In this document: in pieces, positions 50,512 to 59,462 of the stretch
Layout: every line of letters begins with the position of its first letter
Numbering within the stretch: the stretch's first letter is position 1
Origin: Agreia sp. VKM Ac-1783
GTDB lineage: Bacteria > Actinomycetota > Actinomycetes > Actinomycetales > Microbacteriaceae
Direction of reading: 5' to 3'
Assembly: GCF_900177765.1 (NCBI RefSeq)
Contig: NZ_FXWI01000002.1
Coordinates: forward strand, 186,001-250,000
Length of the DNA: 64,000 nucleotides
Translations under genes and position numbers: made by a program
Notes under the pieces: model-generated
The model's database searches: none
Told to the model about the DNA's origin: nothing
What the model saw: the letters and a program-made list of their open reading frames with translations, nothing else

Positions 50512-52040
50512 ACGATCCGCCGCATGGCATTCGCGATGGCGACCGCTCGCAGAGGAGCCGCGGCCTTGTTCTGCGACTCGAGGAACTCGGAATCCGGGTC
50601 GGAGTCAGCCACCAGTCCTCCGCCCGCCTGCACGTGTGCGACGCCGGATTCGATGGTCGCCGTGCGGATGGCGATGGCCAGATCTGCGTCGCCGGCGAAG
50701 CCGAAGTAGCCGACCACTCCCCCGTACACGCCGCGCTGGGCGGGTTCGAGGTCGTCGATGATCTGCAGCGCCCGAGGTTTGGGTGCACCCGACAGGGTTC
50801 CCGCCGGGAACGTCGCGCTGAACACGTCGATCGCGGTGACTCCCGGACGGATCGCTCCCTCGACCGACGACACGATATGCATGATGTGGCTGAAGCGTTC
50901 GATGCGCATGAACTCGGTGACCTCGACGCTGCCCGGCACACAGACCTTGAGGAGGTCGTTGCGCGCCAGGTCGACCAGCATGAGGTGCTCCGACTTCTCT
51001 TTCTCGTCACCGAGGAGCTCGTGTTCCAGCTCGACGTCGCGCTCTACCGTCGCGCCCCGAGGGCGCGAGCCCGCGATCGGATGGGTGAAGGCACGGCCGT
51101 TGTCGACCTTGACGAGCGCCTCGGGGCTGGAACCGACGATCGTGTACGGCGTTCCGTCAGGCCGCTCGAGTGCGAGGAGATAGAGGTACGGGCTGGGGTT
51201 GAGCGTGCGCAGCACACGATAGACATCGATCGGTTCGGCCGAGGTCTCGAGATCGAAGCGCTGTGAGATGACGACCTGAAAGACGTCGCCGTCGCGGATG
51301 TGCACCTTGGCTCGCTCGATGGCGTCGAGGAAGTCGCTCCGCTCGGTGCGTGCGACGGGCTGGCCGACCGTGTCGAAGTCGGCGTCGTCGAGCCTCGTCT
51401 CGGTGGGCTTCGCGAGTTCGGCCTGCATGGCATCGAGTCGCTCCTGCGCGTCTCGCCACTGCACGTCAGCATCACCGCGAGGGTCGGCGAGCACGGCTGA
51501 GATCAACTGCACGGTACCCGTCAGATGATCGATCACCACGAGGTCGCGCACGAAGCCCATGGCCTGGCTCGGCACCGAATAGTCTGCGGGCGGCCGGTGC
51601 GGAAGATGCTCGATCTGTCGGATGGTCTCCCACCCGATGAATCCCACGAGTCCGCCGGTCAGCGGCGGATGTCCCGGGATCATCGGTGTCTGCCAGGTGT
51701 GGAAGAGGGCGGAGAGAGCCGCGAGGGGCTGGTCAGGCAGCCCGTCGGGGAAGGCATCGGATTCGCTCAGCCCGAGGTCGACCCATACTGCGCGGTCGTC
51801 GTCGCTGGTGAGCACGCCGTAGCTCGACACACCGATGAACGAGAACCGTGACCAGACGCCTCCTTGGCCGGCGGATTCGAGCAGGAACGATCCGGCCCGG
51901 CCGCGGGCCAGCTTGCGATAGACGCCCACGGGAGTCTCGCCGTCGGCGAAGAGGGTTCGAAGCACGGGGAGCACACGATGGCTGCTCAAGAGCTCGTCGA
52001 ATTCACGGCGCGTGGTCGACGCGACCCGCCCGCCGATCAT
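50508..52040 (-). CDS. trpE: Anthranilate synthase component I
   Basis: TrpE makes anthranilate from chorismate with ammonia from TrpG. The 510-residue protein has the Trp-binding feedback motif LLES near the N-terminus, then DVFQVVISQRF, IAGSRPRGAT, DEKEKSEHLMLVDLARND and SGAPKPRALQIID. The ATG at 52040 follows GGAGAATCGGC and overlaps the hisI stop; the in-frame extension beyond it runs antisense to hisI codons and is spurious. No trpG lies beside it. Confidence 0.96.
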   Translation of the reverse strand: MIGGRVASTTRREFDELLSSHRVLPVLRTLFADGETPVGVYRKLARGRAGSFLLESAGQGGVWSRFSFIGVSSYGVLTSDDDRAVWVDLGLSESDAFPDGLPDQPLAALSALFHTWQTPMIPGHPPLTGGLVGFIGWETIRQIEHLPHRPPADYSVPSQAMGFVRDLVVIDHLTGTVQLISAVLADPRGDADVQWRDAQERLDAMQAELAKPTETRLDDADFDTVGQPVARTERSDFLDAIERAKVHIRDGDVFQVVISQRFDLETSAEPIDVYRVLRTLNPSPYLYLLALERPDGTPYTIVGSSPEALVKVDNGRAFTHPIAGSRPRGATVERDVELEHELLGDEKEKSEHLMLVDLARNDLLKVCVPGSVEVTEFMRIERFSHIMHIVSSVEGAIRPGVTAIDVFSATFPAGTLSGAPKPRALQIIDDLEPAQRGVYGGVVGYFGFAGDADLAIAIRTATIESGVAHVQAGGGLVADSDPDSEFLESQNKAAAPLRAVAIANAMRRIV

Positions 52041-52414
52041 GCCGATTCTCCGGCCGACCCGATGACGGGGTCGAGTGGATCGACGTCGAAGCACGCCTTG
52101 GCGCCCGTGTGGCAGGCCGCCCCGATCTGTTCCACCTGCACGAGCAATGTGTCGTCGTCGCAGTCGAGGGCTGCGCCGCGCACATACTGCGCGTGGCCCG
52201 ACGTGTCGCCCTTCCTCCAGTACTCCTGACGTGAGCGCGACCAGAAGGTGACCCGCCCCTCGGTCAGGGTGCGACGCAGCGCTTCGGAATTCATGTATCC
52301 CAGCATAAGAACGTCCTTCGTGTCCCACTGCTGGATGATCGCCGGGAGAAGGCCGTCTGCCGCGAAGTTCGCTCGCGCGAGTACGGCCTCGACGTCGTCG
52401 GCTGTCTGTGTCAT
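52037..52414 (-). CDS. hisI: Phosphoribosyl-AMP cyclohydrolase
   Basis: HisI opens the adenine ring in the third step of histidine synthesis. The 125-residue protein has [27 protein letters not shown], the metal-binding DCDDDTLL and [10 protein letters not shown]. It is the stand-alone form; the pyrophosphohydrolase step is in hisE. It overlaps hisF and trpE by four bases each, tying the his and trp genes into one transcript. Confidence 0.95.
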   Translation of the reverse strand: MTQTADDVEAVLARANFAADGLLPAIIQQWDTKDVLMLGYMNSEALRRTLTEGRVTFWSRSRQEYWRKGDTSGHAQYVRGAALDCDDDTLLVQVEQIGAACHTGAKACFDVDPLDPVIGSAGESA

Positions 52415-53172
52415 CGGATCAACGCCCCGTCTTGTCTCAGTTCGTCTTTGACCTGACCGATGGTCAATTCTCTGTTGTGGAAGACGCTTGCGGCGAGCAC
52501 CGCATCGGCGCCGGCACGGATGGCCTCGGGGAAGTGTTCGAGACGACCGGCACCACCCGACGCGATCACGGGAACGCGGCTGATCGAGCGCATCACGCCG
52601 ATGAGCTCGAGGTCGAAGCCGTCCTTCGTTCCGTCGGCGTCGATCGAGTTGACCAGGAGCTCGCCTGCTCCCCGTCTGATGGCCTCGGCGGCCCAGTCGA
52701 GGGCGTCGAGCGTCGTCTCGCGTCGACCGCCGTGCGTCGTCACCACGAAACCGGACGGCACGGTGTCACTGCGCTTGATGTCGAGCGACAGCACGATCAC
52801 CTGCGCGCCGAACCTGTCAGCGATCTCGTCGATCAGAGCCGGCCTCGCGATCGCCGCGCTGTTGACGCCGATCTTGTCGGCTCCGGATGCGAGGAGCCTG
52901 GCGACGTCGTCTGTCGAACGGACTCCCCCACCGACGGTGAGCGGGATGAAGACCTGCTCCGCGGTCTTGCGCACCACGTCGTAGGTCGTCGAGCGGTCGT
53001 CGACTGTCGCGGTCACGTCGAGGAACGTCAACTCGTCGGCACCCTGCTCGGCGTAGATGCGCGCGAGCTCGACCGGATCGCCCGCGTCGCGGAGGTTCTC
53101 GAACTTGACGCCCTTGACGACGCGACCGGCGGCCACGTCGAGACAGGGAATCACCCGGATGGCGACGCTCAT
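52411..53172 (-). CDS. hisF: Imidazole glycerol phosphate synthase subunit HisF
   Basis: HisF is the cyclase subunit that works with HisH. The 253-residue barrel has [19 protein letters not shown] (first catalytic Asp), [10 protein letters not shown] (second catalytic Asp) and [14 protein letters not shown]. hisH is not in the window. The ATG at 53172 lies two bases after the hisG stop. Confidence 0.96.
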   Translation of the reverse strand: MSVAIRVIPCLDVAAGRVVKGVKFENLRDAGDPVELARIYAEQGADELTFLDVTATVDDRSTTYDVVRKTAEQVFIPLTVGGGVRSTDDVARLLASGADKIGVNSAAIARPALIDEIADRFGAQVIVLSLDIKRSDTVPSGFVVTTHGGRRETTLDALDWAAEAIRRGAGELLVNSIDADGTKDGFDLELIGVMRSISRVPVIASGGAGRLEHFPEAIRAGADAVLAASVFHNRELTIGQVKDELRQDGALIR

Positions 53173-53174
53173 GA

Positions 53175-54014
53175 TCAGATCCGAGCGGCGTGGATGGGGC
53201 TGACGAGAATCGCGCGCGCGCCGACGTCGTACAGCGCATCCATCACCTGGTTGGTGTCGGCCAGCGGCACCATGGACCGCACGGCCACCCATTCTGGATC
53301 GCGCAGCGGCGAGATGGTGGGTGACTCGAGGCCCGGCGTGATCGCCGCTGCTGCATCGAGCTTCGACAGGGGCACGTCGTAGTCCATCAGCACGTACTGA
53401 CGGGCGACCAGCACGCCCTGCAGTCGACGCAGGAGGGTGTCGGCGCCGGGTTTGTCGATGCCCGATGAGATGACGACGGCGGAGGATTCGAGGATCACGG
53501 GGCCGAAGATCGTGAGGCCGGCCTTCTTGAGAGTCGACCCGGTCGACACCACATCGGCGACTGCGTCGGCCACGCCGAGACGAACGGCCGACTCGACCGC
53601 GCCGTCGAGGCGCACGAGCGTCGCCGAGACGGAGTGCTGAGCCAGGAATGCCTTGACGAGTCCGGGGTAGCTCGTCGCGACCCGCCGGCCCTCGAGTTCG
53701 GACACCCCGGCGAAGCCGCCATCCGGACCCGCGAAGCGGAACGTCGACTCGCCGAACTGCAGCGAGGCGATCTCCTTCGCGGGAGACTCGGAGTCGAGCA
53801 GCAGGTCGCGCCCGGTGATGCCGATGTCGAGAGCTCCGCTGCCGACGTAGGTGGCGATGTCACGAGGGCGCAGATAGAAGAACTCCACCCCGTTGCGCTC
53901 GTCGACGAGGTGCAGCTCTCGCGTATCGCGTCGGGTCTGGTACCCCGATTCGGCGAGCATCTGAACGGCGGTTTCGGACAGGGAGCCCTTGTTGGGCACC
54001 GCGATCTTGAGCAT
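53175..54014 (-). CDS. hisG: ATP phosphoribosyltransferase (long form)
   Basis: HisG starts histidine synthesis and is feedback controlled. The 279-residue length and the C-terminal domain ([22 protein letters not shown] and following) make it the long form with a regulatory ACT-like domain. [12 protein letters not shown] and [10 protein letters not shown] are the catalytic-domain motifs. It lies 82 bases after hisE with no separate promoter that I can recognise. Confidence 0.95.
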   Translation of the reverse strand: MLKIAVPNKGSLSETAVQMLAESGYQTRRDTRELHLVDERNGVEFFYLRPRDIATYVGSGALDIGITGRDLLLDSESPAKEIASLQFGESTFRFAGPDGGFAGVSELEGRRVATSYPGLVKAFLAQHSVSATLVRLDGAVESAVRLGVADAVADVVSTGSTLKKAGLTIFGPVILESSAVVISSGIDKPGADTLLRRLQGVLVARQYVLMDYDVPLSKLDAAAAITPGLESPTISPLRDPEWVAVRSMVPLADTNQVMDALYDVGARAILVSPIHAARI

Positions 54015-54096
54015 AAGAGTCTTTCGAATTGTCGACCGACGGGCGAGAGGGCGCGTCAGCCTGGGCAGCTATGAGAACGAACGGATGCGGCCGTGC

Positions 54097-54360
54097 TCAC
54101 AGATGTCGGTAGACGTCAGCCGGCGTCAGTCCCTTGGCGATGAGGAGCACCTGGAGGTGGTAGAGCAGCTGGGAGATCTCCGCAGCCATCTCGTCGTCGG
54201 ACTCGTATTCCGCCGCCATCCAGACCTCGGCGGCCTCTTCGACGATCTTCTTGCCGATGAAGTGGACGCCGGCGTCGAGCTCGCGAACAGTGCCGGAGCC
54301 GTCTGGGCGCTCGAGCGCTTTGGCGCTCAGCTCGGAGAACAGCTCATCGAAAGTCTTCAC
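54097..54360 (-). CDS. hisE: Phosphoribosyl-ATP pyrophosphatase
   Basis: HisE catalyses the second step of histidine synthesis. The 87-residue all-helical MazG-like protein has [16 protein letters not shown] and [18 protein letters not shown], the metal-binding EExxE and ExxD motifs. The GTG start has TAAACT six bases upstream and no ribosome site. The TAA of that hexamer is the rpe stop codon. Confidence 0.95.
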   Translation of the reverse strand: MKTFDELFSELSAKALERPDGSGTVRELDAGVHFIGKKIVEEAAEVWMAAEYESDDEMAAEISQLLYHLQVLLIAKGLTPADVYRHL

Positions 54361-54366
54361 GTGAAG

Positions 54367-54372
54367 AGTTTA
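54367..54372 (-). promoter_or_regulatory. -10 element of hisE, containing the rpe stop codon
   Basis: The minus-strand TAAACT ends six bases before the hisE GTG; its TAA at 54370-54372 is the rpe stop. This would start the his-trp transcript exactly at the hisE first codon. Confidence 0.5.
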
Positions 54373-55038
54373 GGCGACGTGGGTGTGCTCGAGCGCCCTC
54401 TGGCGGAGCAGCTGCACCTGAGCGCCGGCGTCGTCGGCGCCGAACACGCTCGACCCGGCGACGAAGGTGTCGGCACCCGCTCTGGCGGCCACCTCGATGG
54501 TCTGCTCGTTGATGCCGCCGTCGACCTGCAGCCATACATCGAGTCCGCTGCGCGAGGCGACCTCGCGCGCTGCGACGAGCTTCGACATCGTCTCGGGCAT
54601 GAACGACTGACCGCCGAAGCCCGGTTCGACCGTCATGACGAGCAGTTGGTCGAACTCTGCGAGCACGTCGAGGTAGGGCTCGACCGGGGTTCCCGGCTTG
54701 ATCGCGATGCCCGCGCGCGCGCCGATCTGACGTAGGCGACGCGCCAGAGCGACGGGCTCGTCGGTGGCCTCGGCATGGAAGGTGACGGAGAAGACGCCGA
54801 GCTCTGCGAAGGTCGGAGCCCAACGATCGACATCCGTAATCATCAGGTGCATGTCGAGGGGAAGCTCGGTCACCTGGAGAAGACGCTCGACCACGGGGAT
54901 GCCGAACGTCAGGTTGGGCACGAAATGGTTGTCCATCACGTCGACGTGAACCGCATCGGCCGACGAGATGCGGTCGAGCTCCGTCGCGAGGTGGGCGAAG
55001 TCGGCGGCCAGGATGCTGGGGTTGATACGCACGGGCAT
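54370..55038 (-). CDS. rpe: Ribulose-phosphate 3-epimerase
   Basis: Rpe interconverts ribulose-5-P and xylulose-5-P. The 222-residue barrel has INPSILAADF, HVDVMDNHFVPNLTFG, MTVEPGFGGQSF and VDGGINEQT with the catalytic Asp residues. Start ATG 55038 is preferred to 55044 because TAAGCT lies seven bases upstream of it and would include 55044 too closely. It is in the gap after rsmB and precedes hisE by nine bases. Confidence 0.95.
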   Translation of the reverse strand: MPVRINPSILAADFAHLATELDRISSADAVHVDVMDNHFVPNLTFGIPVVERLLQVTELPLDMHLMITDVDRWAPTFAELGVFSVTFHAEATDEPVALARRLRQIGARAGIAIKPGTPVEPYLDVLAEFDQLLVMTVEPGFGGQSFMPETMSKLVAAREVASRSGLDVWLQVDGGINEQTIEVAARAGADTFVAGSSVFGADDAGAQVQLLRQRALEHTHVA

Positions 55039-55045
55039 GGTCATC

Positions 55046-55051
55046 AGCTTA
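55046..55051 (-). promoter_or_regulatory. -10 element of rpe
   Basis: The minus-strand TAAGCT ends seven bases before the ATG at 55038, in the 49-base gap after rsmB. It supports the shorter start. Confidence 0.4.
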
Positions 55052-55087
55052 TCCAGCGCGACGAGACGCTCGGTCTCGGCGCACGGT

Positions 55088-56497
55088 CTAGTCGGCTTTG
55101 CGGAAGAGCGCGATGAACATGGCGTCGGTCGCGTCGATGTGCGGCCACAGCTGCACCTGTGACGCCTCGGACGCCCGCTCGCTGGTCTCGCCGGAGATCT
55201 CCGCGACCACCGTGCCGGTGTCGAGGGCTGTGAGCCGATCTCCCCAGCGGGAGAGGGCACCGACCACCTGCCCTCGAGTCTCGGCCACATGGGGCGAGCA
55301 GGTCACATACGCGAGGATGCCACCGCGCCGCAGGGCCTCGACGGCGGAGTCTATGAGCCGCTCCTGCAGCTGCACGAGATCGGCGACATCACGCGGGCTC
55401 TTGCGCCACCGGGCTTCCGGTCGACGCCGCAGGGCGCCCAGGCCGGTGCACGGCGCGTCGACCAGGATGCGATCGAACGACTCCGGACGCATGGCCCCGA
55501 TGGTCGTGCCGTCGAGTTCGAGGACCTCGGGAGGATCGCTGATGGCCTCGAGGGCATTGCGGACCAGTTGGGCCCTGGCCGGCACGGGCTCGTTGGCGGT
55601 GAGAACAGCGCCGCCCAATCGCGCCTCGGCGGCCAGCAACGCCGATTTGCCGCCCGGACCGGCGCAGAGGTCGAGCCACTTCTCACCCGGCGCGATCGAC
55701 GCGGCACGGCTAAGAGCGAGGGCCGCGAGCTGTGATCCCTCGTCTTGCACTCTGACGGTGCCGGCGCGCACCTCGGCGATATCGCTGGGATCTCCCCCGG
55801 TGGCCGAGAAGCCGATGGGCGAACGGCGAGTGGCGCGGCCGGGGATGGTGATGTCGTCGCGATCGGCCAGGCCGGGCAGCGCGACGAGGCCCAGCCGAGG
55901 CGGCACGTTGTCTGCGTCGAGCAGATCACGCAGCTCGTCTTCGAGTGCGTCGGCCGACACTCCCGCCGCGGAGAGCGAACGGCGGAAGGCACGGATGATC
56001 CAGGTGGGGTGAGAGTATTCGGCGGACAGCCTGCTGTCGTTGTCCTTTGCATCGGCGATGACGCGATCTCGCCAGACGTCGGGCTCGCTGCGGGTGATGG
56101 TGCGGAGCACTCCGTTGACGAATCCGGTCGCGGAGCGGGAACTCACGAGCCGCGCGAGTTCGACGGACTCGTTGACGGCGGCGTGACTCGCTGTGCGCAT
56201 GCCCAGCAGCTGATGCGTCGCCAACTCGAGCACGTCGAGAACGAGGGGGTCGATCTTCTCGACGGGCCGGCCCGCCGCCAGGGAGATGACTCTGTCGTAA
56301 TAGCCGCGCATGCGGAGAGTGCCATACGTGAGCTCGGTGGCGAGGGCGGCGTCATTGGTCTGGAGCTTCGCCCTCGCCAGCTTGGTGGGCAGAAGCAGGT
56401 TGGCGTATGCATCGTCTTCACGAACCGCGGTGATCACCTCGAGGGCGATGCGACGCGCCGGCTGAACGATCTGAGAGGAGCGGGGCCTGGTGTTCAT
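55088..56497 (-). CDS. rsmB: 16S rRNA m5C967-type methyltransferase (RsmB/NOL1 family)
   Basis: This SAM-dependent cytosine-5 RNA methyltransferase is 469 residues. The N-terminal NusB-like helical domain (RRIALEVITAVREDDAYANLLLP, in short RIALEVI...AYANLLLP) is followed by a Rossmann catalytic domain with LDLCAGPGGKSALLA (SAM), the cysteines in VDAPCTGLGALRRRPE and YVTCSPH. The start ATG overlaps the fmt stop by four bases. A longer in-frame reading upstream is spurious. Confidence 0.92.
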   Translation of the reverse strand: MNTRPRSSQIVQPARRIALEVITAVREDDAYANLLLPTKLARAKLQTNDAALATELTYGTLRMRGYYDRVISLAAGRPVEKIDPLVLDVLELATHQLLGMRTASHAAVNESVELARLVSSRSATGFVNGVLRTITRSEPDVWRDRVIADAKDNDSRLSAEYSHPTWIIRAFRRSLSAAGVSADALEDELRDLLDADNVPPRLGLVALPGLADRDDITIPGRATRRSPIGFSATGGDPSDIAEVRAGTVRVQDEGSQLAALALSRAASIAPGEKWLDLCAGPGGKSALLAAEARLGGAVLTANEPVPARAQLVRNALEAISDPPEVLELDGTTIGAMRPESFDRILVDAPCTGLGALRRRPEARWRKSPRDVADLVQLQERLIDSAVEALRRGGILAYVTCSPHVAETRGQVVGALSRWGDRLTALDTGTVVAEISGETSERASEASQVQLWPHIDATDAMFIALFRKAD

Positions 56498-57441
56498 GGT
56501 GTGTCGACTCTGTTCGTTGCGGGGATGTCTGCGATGTGAGGCTGGCCTACGGCGAGACCGCGCCACCAGTCGGTCGCCGACATCGGCTTCTTGCCGGCGG
56601 GGTGAACGCGGAGCAGTTCGATGGGCGTCGTGGCCGTGCCGATCAGGATTCTGCTGCCGTCGTTCTGGAGCGTGCCCGGGAGAAGCGACGCTGTGTCGTA
56701 GGCGGGTGCGGCCTCGAGGATCTTGAGCCTGAGGCCGTCGACGACGGTGAAGGCGCCCGGCTCGGGCGTCGTTGCGCGGATGCGACGGAAGGCGACGTCG
56801 GCGGGCTCGCTCCAGTCGACGCGAGCGTGCTCGAGCGTGATCTTCGGGGCCAGCGTGACCTCGCCCTGCTGGGGCGTCGATCGGGCTGTGCCGGCCTCGA
56901 GCTCGTCGACGACCTTCGCCGTGAGCTCCGCGCCCTCGTGGGAGAGGGCCTCGAGAAGGTGGCCCGAGCTCTCGTGAGCACCGATGGGCCGCGTCAGGCG
57001 AGCGAACTCCGGCCCGGCGTCGAGGGCTGCGACCAGCTGGAAGACGGATGCTCCCGCCTCGTTGTCGCCGCTCATGACGGACCACTGCACGGGGGCTGCT
57101 CCCCGCCAGCGAGGCAACAGCGAGAAGTGCAGGTTGATCCAGCCGAGACGCGGTGTCTCGAGCAGCGGGCTGCGCACCAGTCCCCCGTACGCGACGATCA
57201 CGCCGAGGTCGGGCTGGAGATCGGCGACCTGCTGCGTGACGAGGTCGTCGAGCCTGTTGGCCCGGATCGTGGGAATGCCGAGCTCGGACGCCCGGGATGC
57301 GACGGGAGACGGGGTCAGAACGCGCTTGCGCCCCTGAGGTGCGTCCTCACGGGTGATGACCGACACGATCTCATGACGTGAGGCGAGGATGTCGAGGGTG
57401 GGCAGCGCTACGGCGGGAGTGCCGGCGAAGACGAGTTTCAT
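56494..57441 (-). CDS. fmt: Methionyl-tRNA formyltransferase
   Basis: Fmt formylates initiator Met-tRNA for translation initiation. The 315-residue protein has KLVFAGTPAVALPTL, the catalytic segment NLHFSLLPRWRGAAPVQW and a C-terminal OB-like domain (LRLKILEAAP). It overlaps priA and rsmB by four bases each. No def gene lies beside it. Confidence 0.95.
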   Translation of the reverse strand: MKLVFAGTPAVALPTLDILASRHEIVSVITREDAPQGRKRVLTPSPVASRASELGIPTIRANRLDDLVTQQVADLQPDLGVIVAYGGLVRSPLLETPRLGWINLHFSLLPRWRGAAPVQWSVMSGDNEAGASVFQLVAALDAGPEFARLTRPIGAHESSGHLLEALSHEGAELTAKVVDELEAGTARSTPQQGEVTLAPKITLEHARVDWSEPADVAFRRIRATTPEPGAFTVVDGLRLKILEAAPAYDTASLLPGTLQNDGSRILIGTATTPIELLRVHPAGKKPMSATDWWRGLAVGQPHIADIPATNRVDTP

Positions 57442-59459
57442 TCCAGGATCTCCGTGTCGTCGAATCGAACCCTCAGCACAGGCGGAGGCCTGAAGCTGGT
57501 CTTGGTACCGGTGGCTTTGCTCGTCTGACGCTTCGTTCGTCCTGTGGAATTGCGGATGATCGACGAGCGCAGGCTGCGGGCGACCTCGGCGCCGAATGCG
57601 TAGTCGAATCGTATGGTCGCACGAACGAGGCCGTCGCCGGCGTCGACCGGGCCGAGCACGTCAATTGTCGCCGATTCGTGCCCCTCCACCGAATCGGGCA
57701 GCGAGGAGATCGCCTGCTCGACGGTCTCGGGGCGCCCCGTGACCGTGGCCAGCCGCACCATAGGAGGAAAGCGCAGCGTTCGCCTGTCGGGCAGTTCGGC
57801 GGCCGCGAAGCGGTGCTGGCTCCATGTGACCAGGGAGCGGGCCAGCGCTCCCCCGACGCCGACGATGATGGCCGGCGCCCGCGGCGCAGCCAGCGCTATG
57901 GCGTTCGACCACCATCGCAGGCAGTCCTCGGCCACGGTCAGGGATTCTCGAGCGAGCATACGCTCGCCGTCGAGCAGCAGGACGGCCCTGTAGCCGCCGG
58001 CTGCCACGGGTTCGGCCCCGCGTGTCGCGACGACGAGTGCAGGTCGTGCGTCGACCGTGAGATGGGGCCGCTCGCCATCGGAGACGATGATCCGCGTTCC
58101 GGGAAATGCTCGGCCCAGTTCTTCGGCCGTGCGACCGGTGCCGGCCGTGACGAGTCGGATGCGCGTGGATTCGCAGTGTCGGCAGTGCCAATCGGCGGCG
58201 ATCGCCCCGCACAACTCGCACGACGGGGTCTGCCGGGCGCCACCGATACGAAGCGTGCCTTCGCAGACTCGGCAGCGCGCGGGAGTGCGGCAGTCCTGGC
58301 ACGCGAGTACGGGGGCGTATCCGGGTCGGGCGACCTGCACGAGAACAGGCCCGTCTTCGAGCGCGCGACGGGCCGTGTTCCAGGCGGTGGAGGGAATGCG
58401 GGCGTGCGCCGCGGCATCAGCGCCCGGCTGATCTGCGGTGGGGACGACATGCGGAAGCACAGCGGGATCGGGTGTGTAGGGCGCTACATAGCCGATCTCG
58501 ACGAGCCGCTCGAGCCACGTGCTGCGAGAGTGCGACGCGAACAGCAGGGCGCAGCCGGACTGCTCCTGGCGTACCAGCGCGACGTCGCGCGTGGACACGT
58601 AGGGGCTCAGCGGCTCGTTGTGCAGGGGGTCGGCATCGTCCCACACGGCAATCAGTCCGAGATTCTCAGCCGGAGCGTAGACGACCGATCGGTTACCGAC
58701 GATCACACGAGGTGCGGCTTCGAGACAGCGAAGGAACGCCCGGTATCGGTCTGCATTCGGCTGACGAGCGTCGAGCTGGGAGATACGATCGAGCGGCACG
58801 AGCACAGCGAGGGCTTCGATGAGTTGTTGCTGGTCGCGGTAATCGGGCACGGCGACGATCGCGCTGCGCCCCGAAGCGAGCGTGCGGGCGGCCGCCTCGG
58901 CCAGGGTGACGGCCCAGCGTCCGACCCAGACCCCCGGGGAAACCTCGTGCACGGCCGGTATCGCGGCGAGGGCTACGCGGCGGCCAGTGTCGAGAGCGGA
59001 ATCGATGACGCGCTCCCCGTAGCCGGTGACGGTGGGGTTCGCTCGATACTCGGCCGGCGAGTTCTCGGACTGCTGCTCGAGCTGCCAGGCCTTCTCGACC
59101 CGAACCTGACGAGGGGGAACGGCCAGGCGCACGACGTCACTCGCGCTGCCGGCGGCCCGCTCCGACACTCGCCGCGCGAGGTTCCAGACGGCAGGCGTCA
59201 GCACGGGCACCGACGACGTGACCTCGTCGATCTCGCTCAGCGTTCCGGAATACTCGACTGCCTCTGTCGTCTCGACGATGTAGCCGCGCGCGATGCGACC
59301 GGCAGACCGCAGGGGCACCTTGACGCGCACTCCGGGTCTGGCCTGCTCTCGCAGCGCGCCCGGCACGGCGTAGTCGAAGAGCCGGTCGAGCTGAGGAAGG
59401 GGCGATTCGAGCATCACCCGCGCGATGAGCAGCTGCTCCGGCGCGGCCTGCGCTGTCAT
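57438..59459 (-). CDS. priA: PriA-like primosomal protein lacking helicase motifs
   Basis: PriA restarts stalled replication forks. The 673-residue protein keeps the N-terminal DNA-binding domain (ARVMLESPLPQLDRLFDYAVP, in short DRLFDY) and eight zinc-binding cysteines in four pairs (CQDC, CRVC, CELC, CRHC). The Walker A position reads LASGRSAIVAVP and the DEAH position reads VWDDADPL, so ATP hydrolysis is unlikely. This is the usual degenerate actinobacterial form, probably structural. It lies three bases after metK. Confidence 0.9.
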   Translation of the reverse strand: MTAQAAPEQLLIARVMLESPLPQLDRLFDYAVPGALREQARPGVRVKVPLRSAGRIARGYIVETTEAVEYSGTLSEIDEVTSSVPVLTPAVWNLARRVSERAAGSASDVVRLAVPPRQVRVEKAWQLEQQSENSPAEYRANPTVTGYGERVIDSALDTGRRVALAAIPAVHEVSPGVWVGRWAVTLAEAAARTLASGRSAIVAVPDYRDQQQLIEALAVLVPLDRISQLDARQPNADRYRAFLRCLEAAPRVIVGNRSVVYAPAENLGLIAVWDDADPLHNEPLSPYVSTRDVALVRQEQSGCALLFASHSRSTWLERLVEIGYVAPYTPDPAVLPHVVPTADQPGADAAAHARIPSTAWNTARRALEDGPVLVQVARPGYAPVLACQDCRTPARCRVCEGTLRIGGARQTPSCELCGAIAADWHCRHCESTRIRLVTAGTGRTAEELGRAFPGTRIIVSDGERPHLTVDARPALVVATRGAEPVAAGGYRAVLLLDGERMLARESLTVAEDCLRWWSNAIALAAPRAPAIIVGVGGALARSLVTWSQHRFAAAELPDRRTLRFPPMVRLATVTGRPETVEQAISSLPDSVEGHESATIDVLGPVDAGDGLVRATIRFDYAFGAEVARSLRSSIIRNSTGRTKRQTSKATGTKTSFRPPPVLRVRFDDTEILE

Positions 59460-59462
59460 CGC

